From the NCBI GenBank assembly GCA_030686115.1, contig CP131612.1, positions 2,232,001-2,296,000 of the forward strand: DNA of 64,000 nucleotides. Direction: 5' to 3'. Source of the DNA: Psychrobacter cibarius. Lineage in GTDB: Bacteria > Pseudomonadota > Gammaproteobacteria > Pseudomonadales > Moraxellaceae. Below, piece by piece: positions 54,684-63,671 of the stretch. Position 1 is the first letter of the stretch. Each line of letters begins with the position of its first letter. The notes under the pieces are model-generated. The model was not told the origin of the DNA and ran no database searches. It was given only the letters and a program-made list of their open reading frames with translations. The position numbers and the translations under genes are program-made.

Positions 54684-55640
54684 ATGAGTATCAACACCGA
54701 TACAGGTAACGACCACATTCTCTCCTCCGATAATATTCATTACTTGCATCATAGTTTTTTTGAACCAAGCCATGAAAACACAGCGGTAAAAGCCACATTA
54801 CTGATTGTCCACGGTATGGCAGAGCATAGCGGACGTTACGCAGACTTCGCTCAGTTTTTAGCGGATCATGGTGTCGCAGTGGCAACTTATGACCATTTGG
54901 GACATGGAAAGACCGTCAAAACATCAGCCGATTTAGGTTTTTTTGGTGAAGAGCATCCAGTACAGTCCCTGCTAAAAGACGTCATTGTCATGGCAGATAG
55001 CTTAAAAAACCGCCATCCTGACGTGCCACACTTTGTAATAGGTCACTCTATGGGCTCGTTTATTGTGCGTAATGTCCTAAAGCACCATGCACACAATTTT
55101 ACAGGTGCTATTTTGATGGGTACAGCAGATGCCAACCCCTTGACTAAAGTACTACTCCCAGTCAATAAAGTACTGGCAAAAGTAGCCCCTAAAAAACCAA
55201 ATGCAATGTTTGCCAAGGTGATGAATAAAGTCTTGAATAGTAAGCTTGAAGATCGCATCTCTTCATCAGAATTTGCGTGGTTAACTGAAAATCCTGCTGC
55301 CATTGAAGCCTATGAAGCAGATCCCTTAACGGGCTTTGACTTCACCAATAATGGCTTTATGACATTATTCTTTCTGATGGAAACTGGCTTAAACAAAGGC
55401 TGGGCAATGACTATTCCAAAAAACTTCCCGATGCTATTTATCAGCGGCGAAGATGATCCTATTGGAGATATGGGCAACGGCATCCGCAAAATTGTCACGC
55501 GCTTAAACAAGCAAAATTTCAGTCAAGTAGATATCCAGCTCTACCCAAACATGCGTCATGAGCCTTTGCATGAAAAAGACCACCAAACCGTTTATGAAGA
55601 TATCTTAGAATGGATAGAAAGCCATAGCTCAGACAATTAA
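54684..55640 (+). CDS. Alpha/beta hydrolase, lysophospholipase/monoacylglycerol lipase type
   Basis: A 318-residue serine hydrolase of the Hydrolase_4/PldB group. Catalytic Ser is S122 in GHSMGS; the acid is in ISGEDDPIGDMG near residue 256 and the His in YPNMRHEPLHEKD near residue 292, completing the triad. The oxyanion motif is VHGMAEHSGRYADFAQFL near residue 43. No signal peptide, so it is likely cytoplasmic or peripheral on the inner membrane. It probably hydrolyses monoacylglycerols or lysophospholipids, but the true substrate is unknown. ATG 54684 follows AAGGAACCCTAT. Confidence 0.9.
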   Translation: MSINTDTGNDHILSSDNIHYLHHSFFEPSHENTAVKATLLIVHGMAEHSGRYADFAQFLADHGVAVATYDHLGHGKTVKTSADLGFFGEEHPVQSLLKDVIVMADSLKNRHPDVPHFVIGHSMGSFIVRNVLKHHAHNFTGAILMGTADANPLTKVLLPVNKVLAKVAPKKPNAMFAKVMNKVLNSKLEDRISSSEFAWLTENPAAIEAYEADPLTGFDFTNNGFMTLFFLMETGLNKGWAMTIPKNFPMLFISGEDDPIGDMGNGIRKIVTRLNKQNFSQVDIQLYPNMRHEPLHEKDHQTVYEDILEWIESHSSDN

Positions 55641-55783
55641 CCGCAGCGCTCATCTTGGCGGTTAACTCGTTTGCTAAAAGTCGCCAAATTAGCGACAATA
55701 CGGCAAGCAAGTTTTTACGCCAAGTCATGCGAGTTATTTAACGATAATATATGCTTTACCTTCCACTAACTTTAGGAACCTTT

Positions 55784-56605
55784 ATGTCATTACAACAAAC
55801 CATCGAACAAGCCTTTGAAAAACGCAACGAATACAGCCCAAGCACGATGCCACAGGACGTGCGTGATGCTATTAATCAAGTGCTTGAGCAATTAGATAAC
55901 GGCACATTGCGCGTTGCAGAAAAAAAGGATGGCGAATGGGTCGTGAACCAGTGGGCAAAAAAAGCCGTTTTGCTCTCTTTTCGCTTAAACGATAACTATG
56001 TTCAGGCAGCGGGCGAACATGTGCAATTCTATGACAAAGTTCCGACTAAGTTTGCAAACTGGACCGAAGCACAGTTCAAAGAATCAGGCGTACGTGTTGT
56101 ACCACCCGCTGTTGCTCGTAAAGGCTCGTTCATCGCAGCAGGTGCGGTATTGATGCCGTCGTATGTCAACATCGGCGCGTATGTCGATCAAGGCGCGATG
56201 GTAGATACGTGGGCGACCGTGGGTTCATGTGCCCAAATTGGTAAAAATGTGCATTTATCAGGTGGCGTTGGTATCGGCGGCGTATTAGAGCCATTGCAAG
56301 CGAATCCAACAATTATTGAGGATAACTGCTTCATCGGTGCACGTTCTGAAATCGTTGAAGGCGTAATCGTCGAAGAAGGTGCTGTTATCTCGATGGGTGT
56401 ATTTATCGGTCAATCAACGCGCATTTATGATCGCGAAACGGGTGAGATTCATCGTGGCCGTGTACCAGCAGGCTCTGTTGTCGTACCGGGTAGCTTGCCG
56501 TCAGAAGATGGTACGCATAGCTTATATGCTGCTATCATCGTCAAAAAAGTCGATGCACAAACCCGCGCTAAAACATCAGTCAATGAGCTATTGCGTTTAG
56601 CCTAG
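55784..56605 (+). CDS. dapD: 2,3,4,5-tetrahydropyridine-2,6-dicarboxylate N-succinyltransferase DapD
   Basis: Fourth-stage enzyme of the succinylase branch of lysine/diaminopimelate synthesis, using succinyl-CoA. The 273-residue product matches the E. coli length (274). It has the N-terminal helical domain ([19 protein letters not shown]) and a left-handed beta helix visible as hexapeptide-like repeats ([22 protein letters not shown]..., [33 protein letters not shown]). ATG 55784 follows TTTAGGAACC. A terminator follows at 56667. dapC/E partners are not in the window. Confidence 0.97.
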   Translation: MSLQQTIEQAFEKRNEYSPSTMPQDVRDAINQVLEQLDNGTLRVAEKKDGEWVVNQWAKKAVLLSFRLNDNYVQAAGEHVQFYDKVPTKFANWTEAQFKESGVRVVPPAVARKGSFIAAGAVLMPSYVNIGAYVDQGAMVDTWATVGSCAQIGKNVHLSGGVGIGGVLEPLQANPTIIEDNCFIGARSEIVEGVIVEEGAVISMGVFIGQSTRIYDRETGEIHRGRVPAGSVVVPGSLPSEDGTHSLYAAIIVKKVDAQTRAKTSVNELLRLA

Positions 56606-56666
56606 TATTTTTAATACTTAGAGCCTCGTACCCAAACCGTACGGACAGCGACAGATCCTCTTTATT

Positions 56667-56699
56667 AAAGACGCTGAAGAAAACTTCAGCGTCTTTTTT
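56667..56699 (+). terminator. Rho-independent terminator after dapD
   Basis: AAAGACGCTGAAG-AAAA-CTTCAGCGTCTTTTTT, a perfect 13-base stem with T-run. Confidence 0.93.
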
Positions 56700-56846
56700 G
56701 CAGCTTAATAAAGGGTGGTGCGTTATAATCCCTTTTTTTGGTTTGGCTTTATCTAAACGCAAAACGCCCATACCAGAACCTGCCTTTTTATTACGATTGA
56801 TAAATGCCTCATCCCATTAGCAATCTTTAACTGTATTTGACATATT

Positions 56847-57578
56847 ATGAGTGAATCACTATTACGCACCGCCGCCATTCCTGTCACTGACCCTGAAGCA
56901 GGTCTACGTTTGACAGAAATTTTTTATTCTTTGCAAGGTGAAGCGCTGACCTCAGGCTTGCCAACGATATTTGTACGCTTGACCGGCTGTCCACTTCGCT
57001 GTGTCTATTGCGATACTGAATACGCCTTTACTGGCGGCGAGCGGCAGTCGCTAGAAACCATTATAGAGACCATCAAAAGCTATCCTTGCAAGCGTATCTG
57101 TCTGACTGGCGGCGAGCCTTTAGCTCAGCCGAACGCCATTGAACTAATGAAGCGCTTACTGAGCGACGGTTATGAAATCTCGCTTGAAACCGCAGGCGCG
57201 CTCACGGTAGCAAACGTGCCAAAAGCGGTCAGTAAAGTCATGGATCTCAAAACGCCAAGCTCAGGTGAAGTCGATAAGAATCTATGGTCAAATCTCGACC
57301 ACCTCACTCAGCATGACCAAATTAAATTTGTCATTATGAATCGTGAAGATTACGACTGGGCGAAAACCAAGCTGTCTGAGCATAAATTAAATGAATTGGT
57401 CGATACGGTTTGGTTTTCGCCGATGTTTAATGTCGCAGAGGATATCGACGACGAAGTCAGCCCTGATGTACCTGTGTTGGCGCGCGAACTTGCAGAATGG
57501 ATGTTGGCTGACGCGCTGCCCGTACGCTTCCAATTGCAACTGCATAAAATCATCTGGGCAGATGCTAAAGGCAAATAA
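56847..57578 (+). CDS. queE: 7-carboxy-7-deazaguanine synthase QueE
   Basis: Radical SAM enzyme that converts 6-carboxytetrahydropterin to 7-carboxy-7-deazaguanine in the queuosine pathway. The cluster triad is C48-X3-C52-X2-C55 (CPLRCVYC), preceded by the substrate motif FYSLQGEALTSGLPTIFVRLTG and followed by CLTGGEPLAQPNAIELM near residue 90. At 243 residues it is of the longer bacterial QueE type. It is one of two queuosine genes in the window; queC is at 12386. ATG 56847 has no strong Shine-Dalgarno (AGCAATCTTTAACTG). Confidence 0.95.
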   Translation: MSESLLRTAAIPVTDPEAGLRLTEIFYSLQGEALTSGLPTIFVRLTGCPLRCVYCDTEYAFTGGERQSLETIIETIKSYPCKRICLTGGEPLAQPNAIELMKRLLSDGYEISLETAGALTVANVPKAVSKVMDLKTPSSGEVDKNLWSNLDHLTQHDQIKFVIMNREDYDWAKTKLSEHKLNELVDTVWFSPMFNVAEDIDDEVSPDVPVLARELAEWMLADALPVRFQLQLHKIIWADAKGK

Positions 57579-57639
57579 TAGCCCAATCATCTAAATGGAT
57601 ATTCAACATAAATAGCGACCCAAGGATAGGAATATAGGT

Positions 57640-58794
57640 ATGGTCAAACTCATTTTATTGGGCTTATTATCGGGGGCATTTTTTAGCTCGACGTTTGTGT
57701 TAAACGAAGTTATGAGTGCGGCTGGTGGGCATTGGTTTTGGTCAGCTAGCCTTCGCTATGCATTTATGTGGCTAATACTCACGGCTATTATAATTATGCA
57801 GCATGGTTTTGGGCGTATTACAGAGCTGATGACTATATTCCGTCAACATTGGGGCTTTTGGTGTATTACGGGCAGTATTGGTTTTGGAATTTTTTATACA
57901 GGAATATGCTACGCGGCTGATCATGTCGCAGGCTGGGTAGTCGCTGCGACCTTTATGTTTACAGTGGTTGCAAGTCTACTCGTTTTGCTAGCATTCGGAC
58001 AACGTTTTGATAAAAAATTCATTGCATATGCGTTATTAGTATTTGCTGGCGTGGTACTGGTCAATATCAGTGAAGGACTGCATGCTGCTTCTTTGCTAGA
58101 TGCTGATGCAGTGCCTATGAAAGATATGCTGCTTTATGGTGCCGTGCCTGCCCTAATAGCCGCCTTTAGCTATCCCATTGGTAACCAGTTGGTTTGGCAG
58201 GTATCTTACAATGCGCGCAAGCGTAGTACCGAGCCTACTAGCACTCAAAAAATTGATATCCAAGCCAACGAGATTAGTAAAAAAACCACCTCACTTATTA
58301 CAGAAGCACCTGCATTGTCAGCCGATATGAGTTATACGGCGGACGCGGTCGATTCCTTAAACCTTAACCACCCTACTCAAACCTTGCCGAGCTCTTTGCT
58401 GCAAACTTTAATCGCACGTATACCTGCTATCAAAACCACCCTCCTACAAAATGCCTTTAACAAAGTATGGTTAATGACCTTGGGCAGTCTGCCATTTTGG
58501 TTGGTTTTGGGTCTTGTCGTTCATCCGGATTTGCCTGATACTAAACAGGTATTCAATACCTTACTTGTGGCTTTATTGGCAGGTGTGGCGGCAACCAGTA
58601 TCTTTTTATATGCCCGTGAAAAAGCGGAAACTTCAAGCGAAGTGGCTGGGGTTGATGCCACTCAGGCAAGTGAAGTGATATTTGCCTTAATTGGCGGTAT
58701 GCTATTGCTCAATAATACTTTGCCATCAGCGATGGGCTTAATAGGTATTGCTCTGATTATTGTTGGGCTTATTCTATTTGCAAAAGACGGCTAA
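57640..58794 (+). CDS. DMT-superfamily multidrug-resistance-type transporter
   Basis: A 384-residue membrane protein with about nine to ten helices. The first helix LLGLLSGAFFSSTFVLNEVMSAAGGHWFWSASLRY-type pattern (residues about 4-40) and the final helix with MLLLNNTLPSAMGLIGIALIIVGLIL fit the PF13536 EmrE-like multidrug resistance exporter group. A hydrophilic insertion of about 70 residues (about residues 190-265, RSTEPTSTQKIDIQANEI...) splits the protein and is longer than in typical members. The substrate is unknown. ATG 57640 follows AGGAATATAGGT. It stands alone between queE and the TRIC-type genes. Confidence 0.85.
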   Translation: MVKLILLGLLSGAFFSSTFVLNEVMSAAGGHWFWSASLRYAFMWLILTAIIIMQHGFGRITELMTIFRQHWGFWCITGSIGFGIFYTGICYAADHVAGWVVAATFMFTVVASLLVLLAFGQRFDKKFIAYALLVFAGVVLVNISEGLHAASLLDADAVPMKDMLLYGAVPALIAAFSYPIGNQLVWQVSYNARKRSTEPTSTQKIDIQANEISKKTTSLITEAPALSADMSYTADAVDSLNLNHPTQTLPSSLLQTLIARIPAIKTTLLQNAFNKVWLMTLGSLPFWLVLGLVVHPDLPDTKQVFNTLLVALLAGVAATSIFLYAREKAETSSEVAGVDATQASEVIFALIGGMLLLNNTLPSAMGLIGIALIIVGLILFAKDG

Positions 58795-58920
58795 ACTACT
58801 ACCTAAAGTTAGGTTAACTCTATTTAAATTATTGATATAAACAACTTCAAAACTAACCTAATCTAACCCAGCCCAGTACAGCCAATCTATTTTGATGGCC
58901 ATTATATTGGTAATATAATC

Positions 58921-59556
58921 ATGGTTAATGATTTAATTTTTCCTGATATTTTATTATATTTATTAGATATGGTTGGTGTGATTGCTTGTGCGATCGCAGG
59001 TACATTGCTGGCACAGCACAAAGGCTTTGATATTGCAGGCTGTATCTTGGTTGCGATGGTCAATGCTATCGGCGGCGGTACACTACGTGATATGGCGCTA
59101 GACCGTCATCCGCTCTTTTGGATGACTGACCTCAATTATGTGATCGTCATCACAGTGACATCGCTTATTTTACAAATATTCTTTCATCTGTATCATAAGA
59201 TTGATAAGGCATTGAAGCTGTTTGATGCCATTGGGTTGGCGGCTTTTAGCGTGATTGGTTTTAAGATAGCATTGACACAAGATATGTCAGCTATTATCGC
59301 TATTATGATGGGGGTTTGGACGGCTATTATTGGTGGTCTGCTACGCGATATCATCTGTAATGAGATACCACTGTTACTTCAACGCGAGATTTATATCTCT
59401 GCTAGTATTGTAGGTTCGATCACTTATCTGCTGCTTGACCGTTTGGGTGTAGATGCTGGATTGAATGAATTTATTATGCTGGGCGTTATCTTTGCTGTAC
59501 GGATGCTAGCATTGCGTTTTGATTGGCACCTGCCTTCTATACGTTTGGTGAAATAA
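58921..59556 (+). CDS. Trimeric intracellular cation channel (TRIC/UPF0126) family protein, copy 1
   Basis: A 211-residue membrane protein with seven helices of the YadS/UPF0126 family, prokaryotic relatives of TRIC potassium channels. The two UPF0126 repeats are seen: LDMVGVIACAIAGTLLAQHKGFDIAGCILVAMVNAIGGGTLRD and, later, GVWTAIIGGLLRDIICNEIPLLLQREIY. The GGGT-RD and GG-LRD motifs are signature elements. A second, related gene follows in tandem at 59658. Likely inner membrane, cation transport inferred from family. Confidence 0.88.
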   Translation: MVNDLIFPDILLYLLDMVGVIACAIAGTLLAQHKGFDIAGCILVAMVNAIGGGTLRDMALDRHPLFWMTDLNYVIVITVTSLILQIFFHLYHKIDKALKLFDAIGLAAFSVIGFKIALTQDMSAIIAIMMGVWTAIIGGLLRDIICNEIPLLLQREIYISASIVGSITYLLLDRLGVDAGLNEFIMLGVIFAVRMLALRFDWHLPSIRLVK

Positions 59557-59579
59557 GACCGATTCATATGGTTTAAACA

Positions 59580-59595
59580 CTAGGGCGTGTCCTCA
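59580..59595 (+). repeat. Solo MITE-like end
   Basis: CTAGGGCGTGTCCTCA matches the left end of the MITE-like elements at 9813 and 36383, but there is no matching right end before the next gene. It sits in the 95-base spacer between the two tandem TRIC-type genes. Confidence 0.6.
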
Positions 59596-59657
59596 ATTCA
59601 ATCGTTTACTTTTTAAATGAGCTAAAAATAATCATACAAACTTAGTGAGACTTGCTC

Positions 59658-60323
59658 ATGCTGGCTATCGCATTGAACCCTTCAGCACTAATCACTACGT
59701 TTGACCCACGCTCTCTCATTTATCTTTTTGATATGATTGGTATTATCGCTTGTAGTATTTCAGGCACGATACTGGCAAAACACAAAAATTTCGATGTTTT
59801 TGGTTGTTTACTGGTTTCTATTGTCACCGCTATCGGTGGCGGCACTGTGCGTGATGTCATTTTAGATCGCCATCCACTATTTTGGATGGTAGATATGAGC
59901 TACCTGACTGTTATTACCATCTCTTCATTAGTGATGCAAATATTCTTTCACCCCAACTCTAAACGCGTTAATAAGTTCCTCAAACTCTCAGATACTATTG
60001 GACTGTCAGTTTTTACCTTAATCGGTATCAAGGTTGCCGATAGTATGGGTGCAAATGTGCCCGTGGCGTTATTACTTGGGGTGATCACCATTATTGTCGG
60101 CGGTATCATCCGCGATATGATCTGCAATGAGATTCCGCTGGTGTTGCAGCAAGAGATTTATATTTCGGCAGCCTTGGCTGGCGGCATCCTCTATTTTGCA
60201 CTACACAATCTGGGTGTGACAGCTTGGATTGCTGACATCGCTACTATGGGTACGATTTTTACCTTACGCATGCTCGCCATTCGTTATGACTGGCAGTTTC
60301 CAACCATCGAATGGAAATACTAA
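59658..60323 (+). CDS. Trimeric intracellular cation channel (TRIC/UPF0126) family protein, copy 2
   Basis: A 221-residue paralogue of the preceding gene with the same seven-helix plan. It has FDMIGIIACSISGTILAKHKNFDVFGCLLVSIVTAIGGGTVRD and GVITIIVGGIIRDMICNEIPLVLQQEIY. It shares long stretches with copy 1, such as DRHPLFWM after the first repeat. ATG 59658 is preferred over TTG 59652; GAGA lies ahead. No terminator with T-run is seen after it; it converges with recJ at 60397. Confidence 0.87.
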   Translation: MLAIALNPSALITTFDPRSLIYLFDMIGIIACSISGTILAKHKNFDVFGCLLVSIVTAIGGGTVRDVILDRHPLFWMVDMSYLTVITISSLVMQIFFHPNSKRVNKFLKLSDTIGLSVFTLIGIKVADSMGANVPVALLLGVITIIVGGIIRDMICNEIPLVLQQEIYISAALAGGILYFALHNLGVTAWIADIATMGTIFTLRMLAIRYDWQFPTIEWKY

Positions 60324-60396
60324 AAAAGCGTCAACCTTAAACAAAGTCGACGCTATATTTGCTACTGGTTGAGTATCTTATAATAAGATAATGCCA

Positions 60397-62232
60397 TCAT
60401 TCCTGTACGACTGCTAAATCCCTTATCATCAACTGTAGACTTTGTTTGCCGTTCCACTCGTTGATGTCTAGCTGAAATAATACATGCACTTTTTCTGCAC
60501 GATAATCCCATATCTCGCTATCAAAGTTAAAATAAATTGCTTCAATCGGATATTGTACATCAGGGTAACGCAGCGACAGTTTAAGGTGCTTGTCTTTTAA
60601 TATCTTAAAGCTTAACACTTCAAAGACCCCGTCAAATATTGGCGGTGCAAAGCCATGACCCCAAATATTGGCATCAGCTAAGTGTTCAGCAAACCACAAG
60701 CTAAAGTCACTCGCCTGCAACGCGCCATCAGTGAATTTTTGCTCGGCAAACACCTCATTATCCATCTGTGCCATGACGTCATTAAAAGCCATAACAAACC
60801 CATCAAAGTTACGGCGTTTGATCGTTAAGCCTGCTGCCATCGCATGACCACCAAAATGACTGATTAAATCAGGATGGCGCTCGGCAACCTGCTCAATCGC
60901 ATCACGAATGTGCACGCCAGCGATAGAACGCGCCGAGCCTTTGATAAGGTCATCGTCACTGGTACGCTTTGTATCCGCGGGCGCAAAGACGATACTTGGC
61001 AAATAATGACTTTCTTTTAACCGTCCAGCGACGATGCCGATGACGCCTTGATGCCAATCATCTTGGTATAAAACGATACTGCGTTTATGATTATTATTCG
61101 TCTTTTTCTCAGATCTATTTTGAACAATAACATCGCCGCTGTCATGATTATCTGCTGTAGCCTCATCGTCCATGTCTGTATCAGCAGCGGCTAATGCCTG
61201 TACGATGCTATCCGCTTGCGCGCGCATCTCACCTTCTACCTGCCGACGCGTCCGGTTTAACTGCTCAAGCTCTTGCGCCAAGCGCTGCGCCGTACTCCAG
61301 TCATCCGTCAATAAACACTCAATACCGATGCGCATATTGTCCATACGACCAGCGGCATTGATACGGGGTCCTAAGACAAACCCAAAATCCTGTGCCTGCA
61401 ACTGCTTAGGATCTCGCCCTGCTTGTTCAAGGAGTGCCAAGATACCGAGCGAGCAGCGCCCTTGGCGGATAGCCGCCAGTCCATGATGCACTAAAATGCG
61501 ATTGTTTTTATCAAGCACCCCAACGTCAGCAATCGTTCCTAATGCCACCAAATCCAAATATTGACTCACTTGCACGGTAGATTTACCGGCTTCGCGGCGC
61601 AGCTTGGCTAAGCGTCCAAGCACATAAAATGCCACGCCCACCCCTACGAGCGCTTTACTGCTAAAGTGGCAATCGAGCTGATTGGGATTAACCACAGCCT
61701 CCGCAGGCGGTGTTTCTTTGGTCGTCAAATGATGATCAGTAATAATCACAGTGATGCCATCGGCTTGCGCACGTGCCACGCCTTCATGGCTTGAGATACC
61801 GTTATCGACGGTCACTATCACCTCAGGATGATACTTCTCAATACCCAATTCGACAATTTCTGGTGTCAAACCATAGCCGTACTTAAAACGGTCGGGCACT
61901 AAAAAGTCAACGACTGCGCCCATTTTTGTAAGCGCACGCATCATTAATGCGGTACTGGTCGCACCATCACAGTCAAAATCACCCACGATAAGGATGCGCT
62001 GACCGTCATCGATGGCGACGTCTAATAGACGCACTGCTTCGGTGACACCATGTAGCATTTCGGCTGGCAATAGCGCAGAGAGTTGCGTCTCTAGCTCATC
62101 AGGTCGAGTAATGCCGCGACCTGCGTATAAGCGGGCAAGCGTCAATGATTGGGCGGCAAGTGGTTGCAGCGCGGCGGGCAACTCGTCGATACGAGTGCTG
62201 GTATAACGGGGGGTTAAATTTAGCATGTGCAT
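60397..62232 (-). CDS. recJ: Single-stranded-DNA-specific exonuclease RecJ
   Basis: 5'-3' exonuclease on single-stranded DNA, used in recombinational and mismatch repair. The 611-residue protein has the DHH-family motifs: VGDFDCDGATSTALMM near residue 82, IVTVDNGISSHEG near 141 and ITDHHLTTKE near 163, then the DHHA1 motif FGGHAMAAGL near residue 450. A charged insert with Asp/Asn/His-rich sequence (about residues 340-380) falls between the domains. Its start (62232 or 62226) has no strong ribosome-binding site. It converges with the second TRIC gene. Confidence 0.96.
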   Translation of the reverse strand: MHMLNLTPRYTSTRIDELPAALQPLAAQSLTLARLYAGRGITRPDELETQLSALLPAEMLHGVTEAVRLLDVAIDDGQRILIVGDFDCDGATSTALMMRALTKMGAVVDFLVPDRFKYGYGLTPEIVELGIEKYHPEVIVTVDNGISSHEGVARAQADGITVIITDHHLTTKETPPAEAVVNPNQLDCHFSSKALVGVGVAFYVLGRLAKLRREAGKSTVQVSQYLDLVALGTIADVGVLDKNNRILVHHGLAAIRQGRCSLGILALLEQAGRDPKQLQAQDFGFVLGPRINAAGRMDNMRIGIECLLTDDWSTAQRLAQELEQLNRTRRQVEGEMRAQADSIVQALAAADTDMDDEATADNHDSGDVIVQNRSEKKTNNNHKRSIVLYQDDWHQGVIGIVAGRLKESHYLPSIVFAPADTKRTSDDDLIKGSARSIAGVHIRDAIEQVAERHPDLISHFGGHAMAAGLTIKRRNFDGFVMAFNDVMAQMDNEVFAEQKFTDGALQASDFSLWFAEHLADANIWGHGFAPPIFDGVFEVLSFKILKDKHLKLSLRYPDVQYPIEAIYFNFDSEIWDYRAEKVHVLFQLDINEWNGKQSLQLMIRDLAVVQE

Positions 62233-62539
62233 ATTCTACTGGCTTTGGTAGAGGGTCACAATGACAATTTTTGGCGGCTTAGTTTATCGTTTTTTGTTGC
62301 AGTACATTGTGATAAGCCATATTTTAATACTAGCATAGAGCAAATAATTCATACGCTGTGCATATAATATGCATAATATTTCATTTACAAAAACGGTGCA
62401 TAGCGACTGCATTTTTCTGCATTTTGCTACAAAGCAATGATTGTATGCCGCTCAGAAACCCATAAAATGGTAAGCAACTGAGATACTTGCTATCTATTGA
62501 GATTTGATTTTTTATTTTAACCATTTATAAGGATGCTTT
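62233..62539. other. Intergenic region with a palindrome around a -10-like box
   Basis: 307 bases between divergent genes. TGCATATAATATGCA (62359-62373) is a perfect inverted repeat of seven-base arms around one base and contains TATAAT, so it could act as promoter and operator for the 62540 gene. No good -35 hexamer precedes it. Confidence 0.5.
62359..62373 (+). promoter_or_regulatory. Palindromic -10 region before the 62540 gene
   Basis: TGCATAT-A-ATATGCA includes TATAAT at 62363-62368, about 170 bases upstream of the gene. It may be a promoter with an overlapping operator, but the absence of a -35 box keeps the call weak. Confidence 0.3.
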
Positions 62540-63055
62540 ATGAAAACCACACCACTGGCTGAAAAACTACCAAATACCATTGACCCTAGCTTGGATCTTG
62601 AACAAGTAAAAAAGGAATGTCAAAAGTTGGTCAAAAAACGCGCCAAATATTCTGCTGGTGTTGCCATCGTTCCTGTACCATTTTTTGATGTCGCAGTAGA
62701 CGCAGGTATGCTTACTCAACTATTACCTGACATTAGCGAGCGATTCGGCTTACTTGAAGACCGTAAGGCGGCAGTTGACTTAGAATCACGAGCCATTCAT
62801 TGGGGCGCATTAAAAGATCGTACTGTCGATTTTGCAGGGTTGATGGCGACTCGTGGTATTGTTAAAAAGACCGTACAAGGCTTTGGTGGTCGTATCGCTG
62901 CCAAACAAGTAACGAAATTCATCCCACTAGGGGGTCAAATGGTTGCTGCTACAATGGGCTATATGATTTTCAAAAAAATCGCCAATGACCACATCAATGA
63001 GTGTTACAAGCTTGCAAAAGATATTCAGCAAAAGCAACACGGTAAAAATGTCTAA
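62540..63055 (+). CDS. DUF697-like small protein
   Basis: A 171-residue protein with a central part resembling DUF697: KKRAKYSAGVAIVPVPFFDVAVDAGMLTQLL near residue 34 (the PVPF-DVA pattern) and a C-terminal part with IAAKQVTKFIPLGGQMVAATMGYMIFKKIAND, whose Gly-rich helix could insert in or lie along the membrane. DUF697 proteins are of unknown function and often occur with YcjX-like GTPases, none of which is here. ATG 62540 follows AAGGATGCTTT. Bidirectional terminator follows. Confidence 0.7.
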   Translation: MKTTPLAEKLPNTIDPSLDLEQVKKECQKLVKKRAKYSAGVAIVPVPFFDVAVDAGMLTQLLPDISERFGLLEDRKAAVDLESRAIHWGALKDRTVDFAGLMATRGIVKKTVQGFGGRIAAKQVTKFIPLGGQMVAATMGYMIFKKIANDHINECYKLAKDIQQKQHGKNV

Positions 63056-63089
63056 AACAGTTAAAAAACTGACATCAACTTTATAAAAT

Positions 63090-63127
63090 AAAACCAGCTA
63101 AGAGCCATTGCCTTAGCTGGTTTTTTT
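63090..63127. terminator. Bidirectional terminator
   Basis: AAAACCAGCTAAG ... CTTAGCTGGTTTTTTT, a 13-base stem with a 9-base loop. Confidence 0.92.
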
Positions 63128-63164
63128 ATGCTTAGCTACGCATATATGGGTTTAATTTTTCAAT

Positions 63165-63479
63165 TTAATAACAGCCTTTTTCATAATACATCTCTAACTC
63201 AGAATACTCTATGTCACTAATTATAATAATGTTATCGGCATAAGGACGATACTTTCTAACCATTATTTTTGCCGCTGGTTTGTTGTTTATGAGAATTACG
63301 CCATCTTTAAGCCGAACATCATCATTGAAAGTAAATCCATCTCCCATAACTTTAGATCCAGCTCCTTTCCAATGACACTGCTGTACGTGATAATCAGACA
63401 TCACATATACACTCCTGATAAAAAACAGGCTGAGTGTCAAAGCAATTAAAAGACAGGGTATTGATAGCTTTTTATCCAT
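63165..63479 (-). CDS. Small membrane-anchored or exported protein of unknown function
   Basis: A 104-residue protein (start ATG 63479, weak GAGA ahead) with an N-terminal hydrophobic stretch (about residues 5-25, LSIPCLLIALTLSLFF) that is a signal peptide or anchor. The remainder is a small beta-rich domain with two cysteines (QQCHWKG and EKGCY). I do not recognise the family. A longer frame (to 63536) is possible but unlikely since the hydrophobic part would be buried. AT-rich codon use compared with the housekeeping genes. Confidence 0.6.
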   Translation of the reverse strand: MDKKLSIPCLLIALTLSLFFIRSVYVMSDYHVQQCHWKGAGSKVMGDGFTFNDDVRLKDGVILINNKPAAKIMVRKYRPYADNIIIISDIEYSELEMYYEKGCY

Positions 63480-63671
63480 TGAATCTCTAATTGAATTTAG
63501 GAAACCTATTTTGATGAAATAAATATTCCTGTCCATGCATGTTTCATGATATCTCGATGCATAGCATTAACAGTGGAAAATAATAAACACGCTACCCAAA
63601 TATAGCAATACTTCATGAATATTTCACCTCTCTCAGTTAATGAACTCGTTAAAGTAAGATAAATTTTATTC

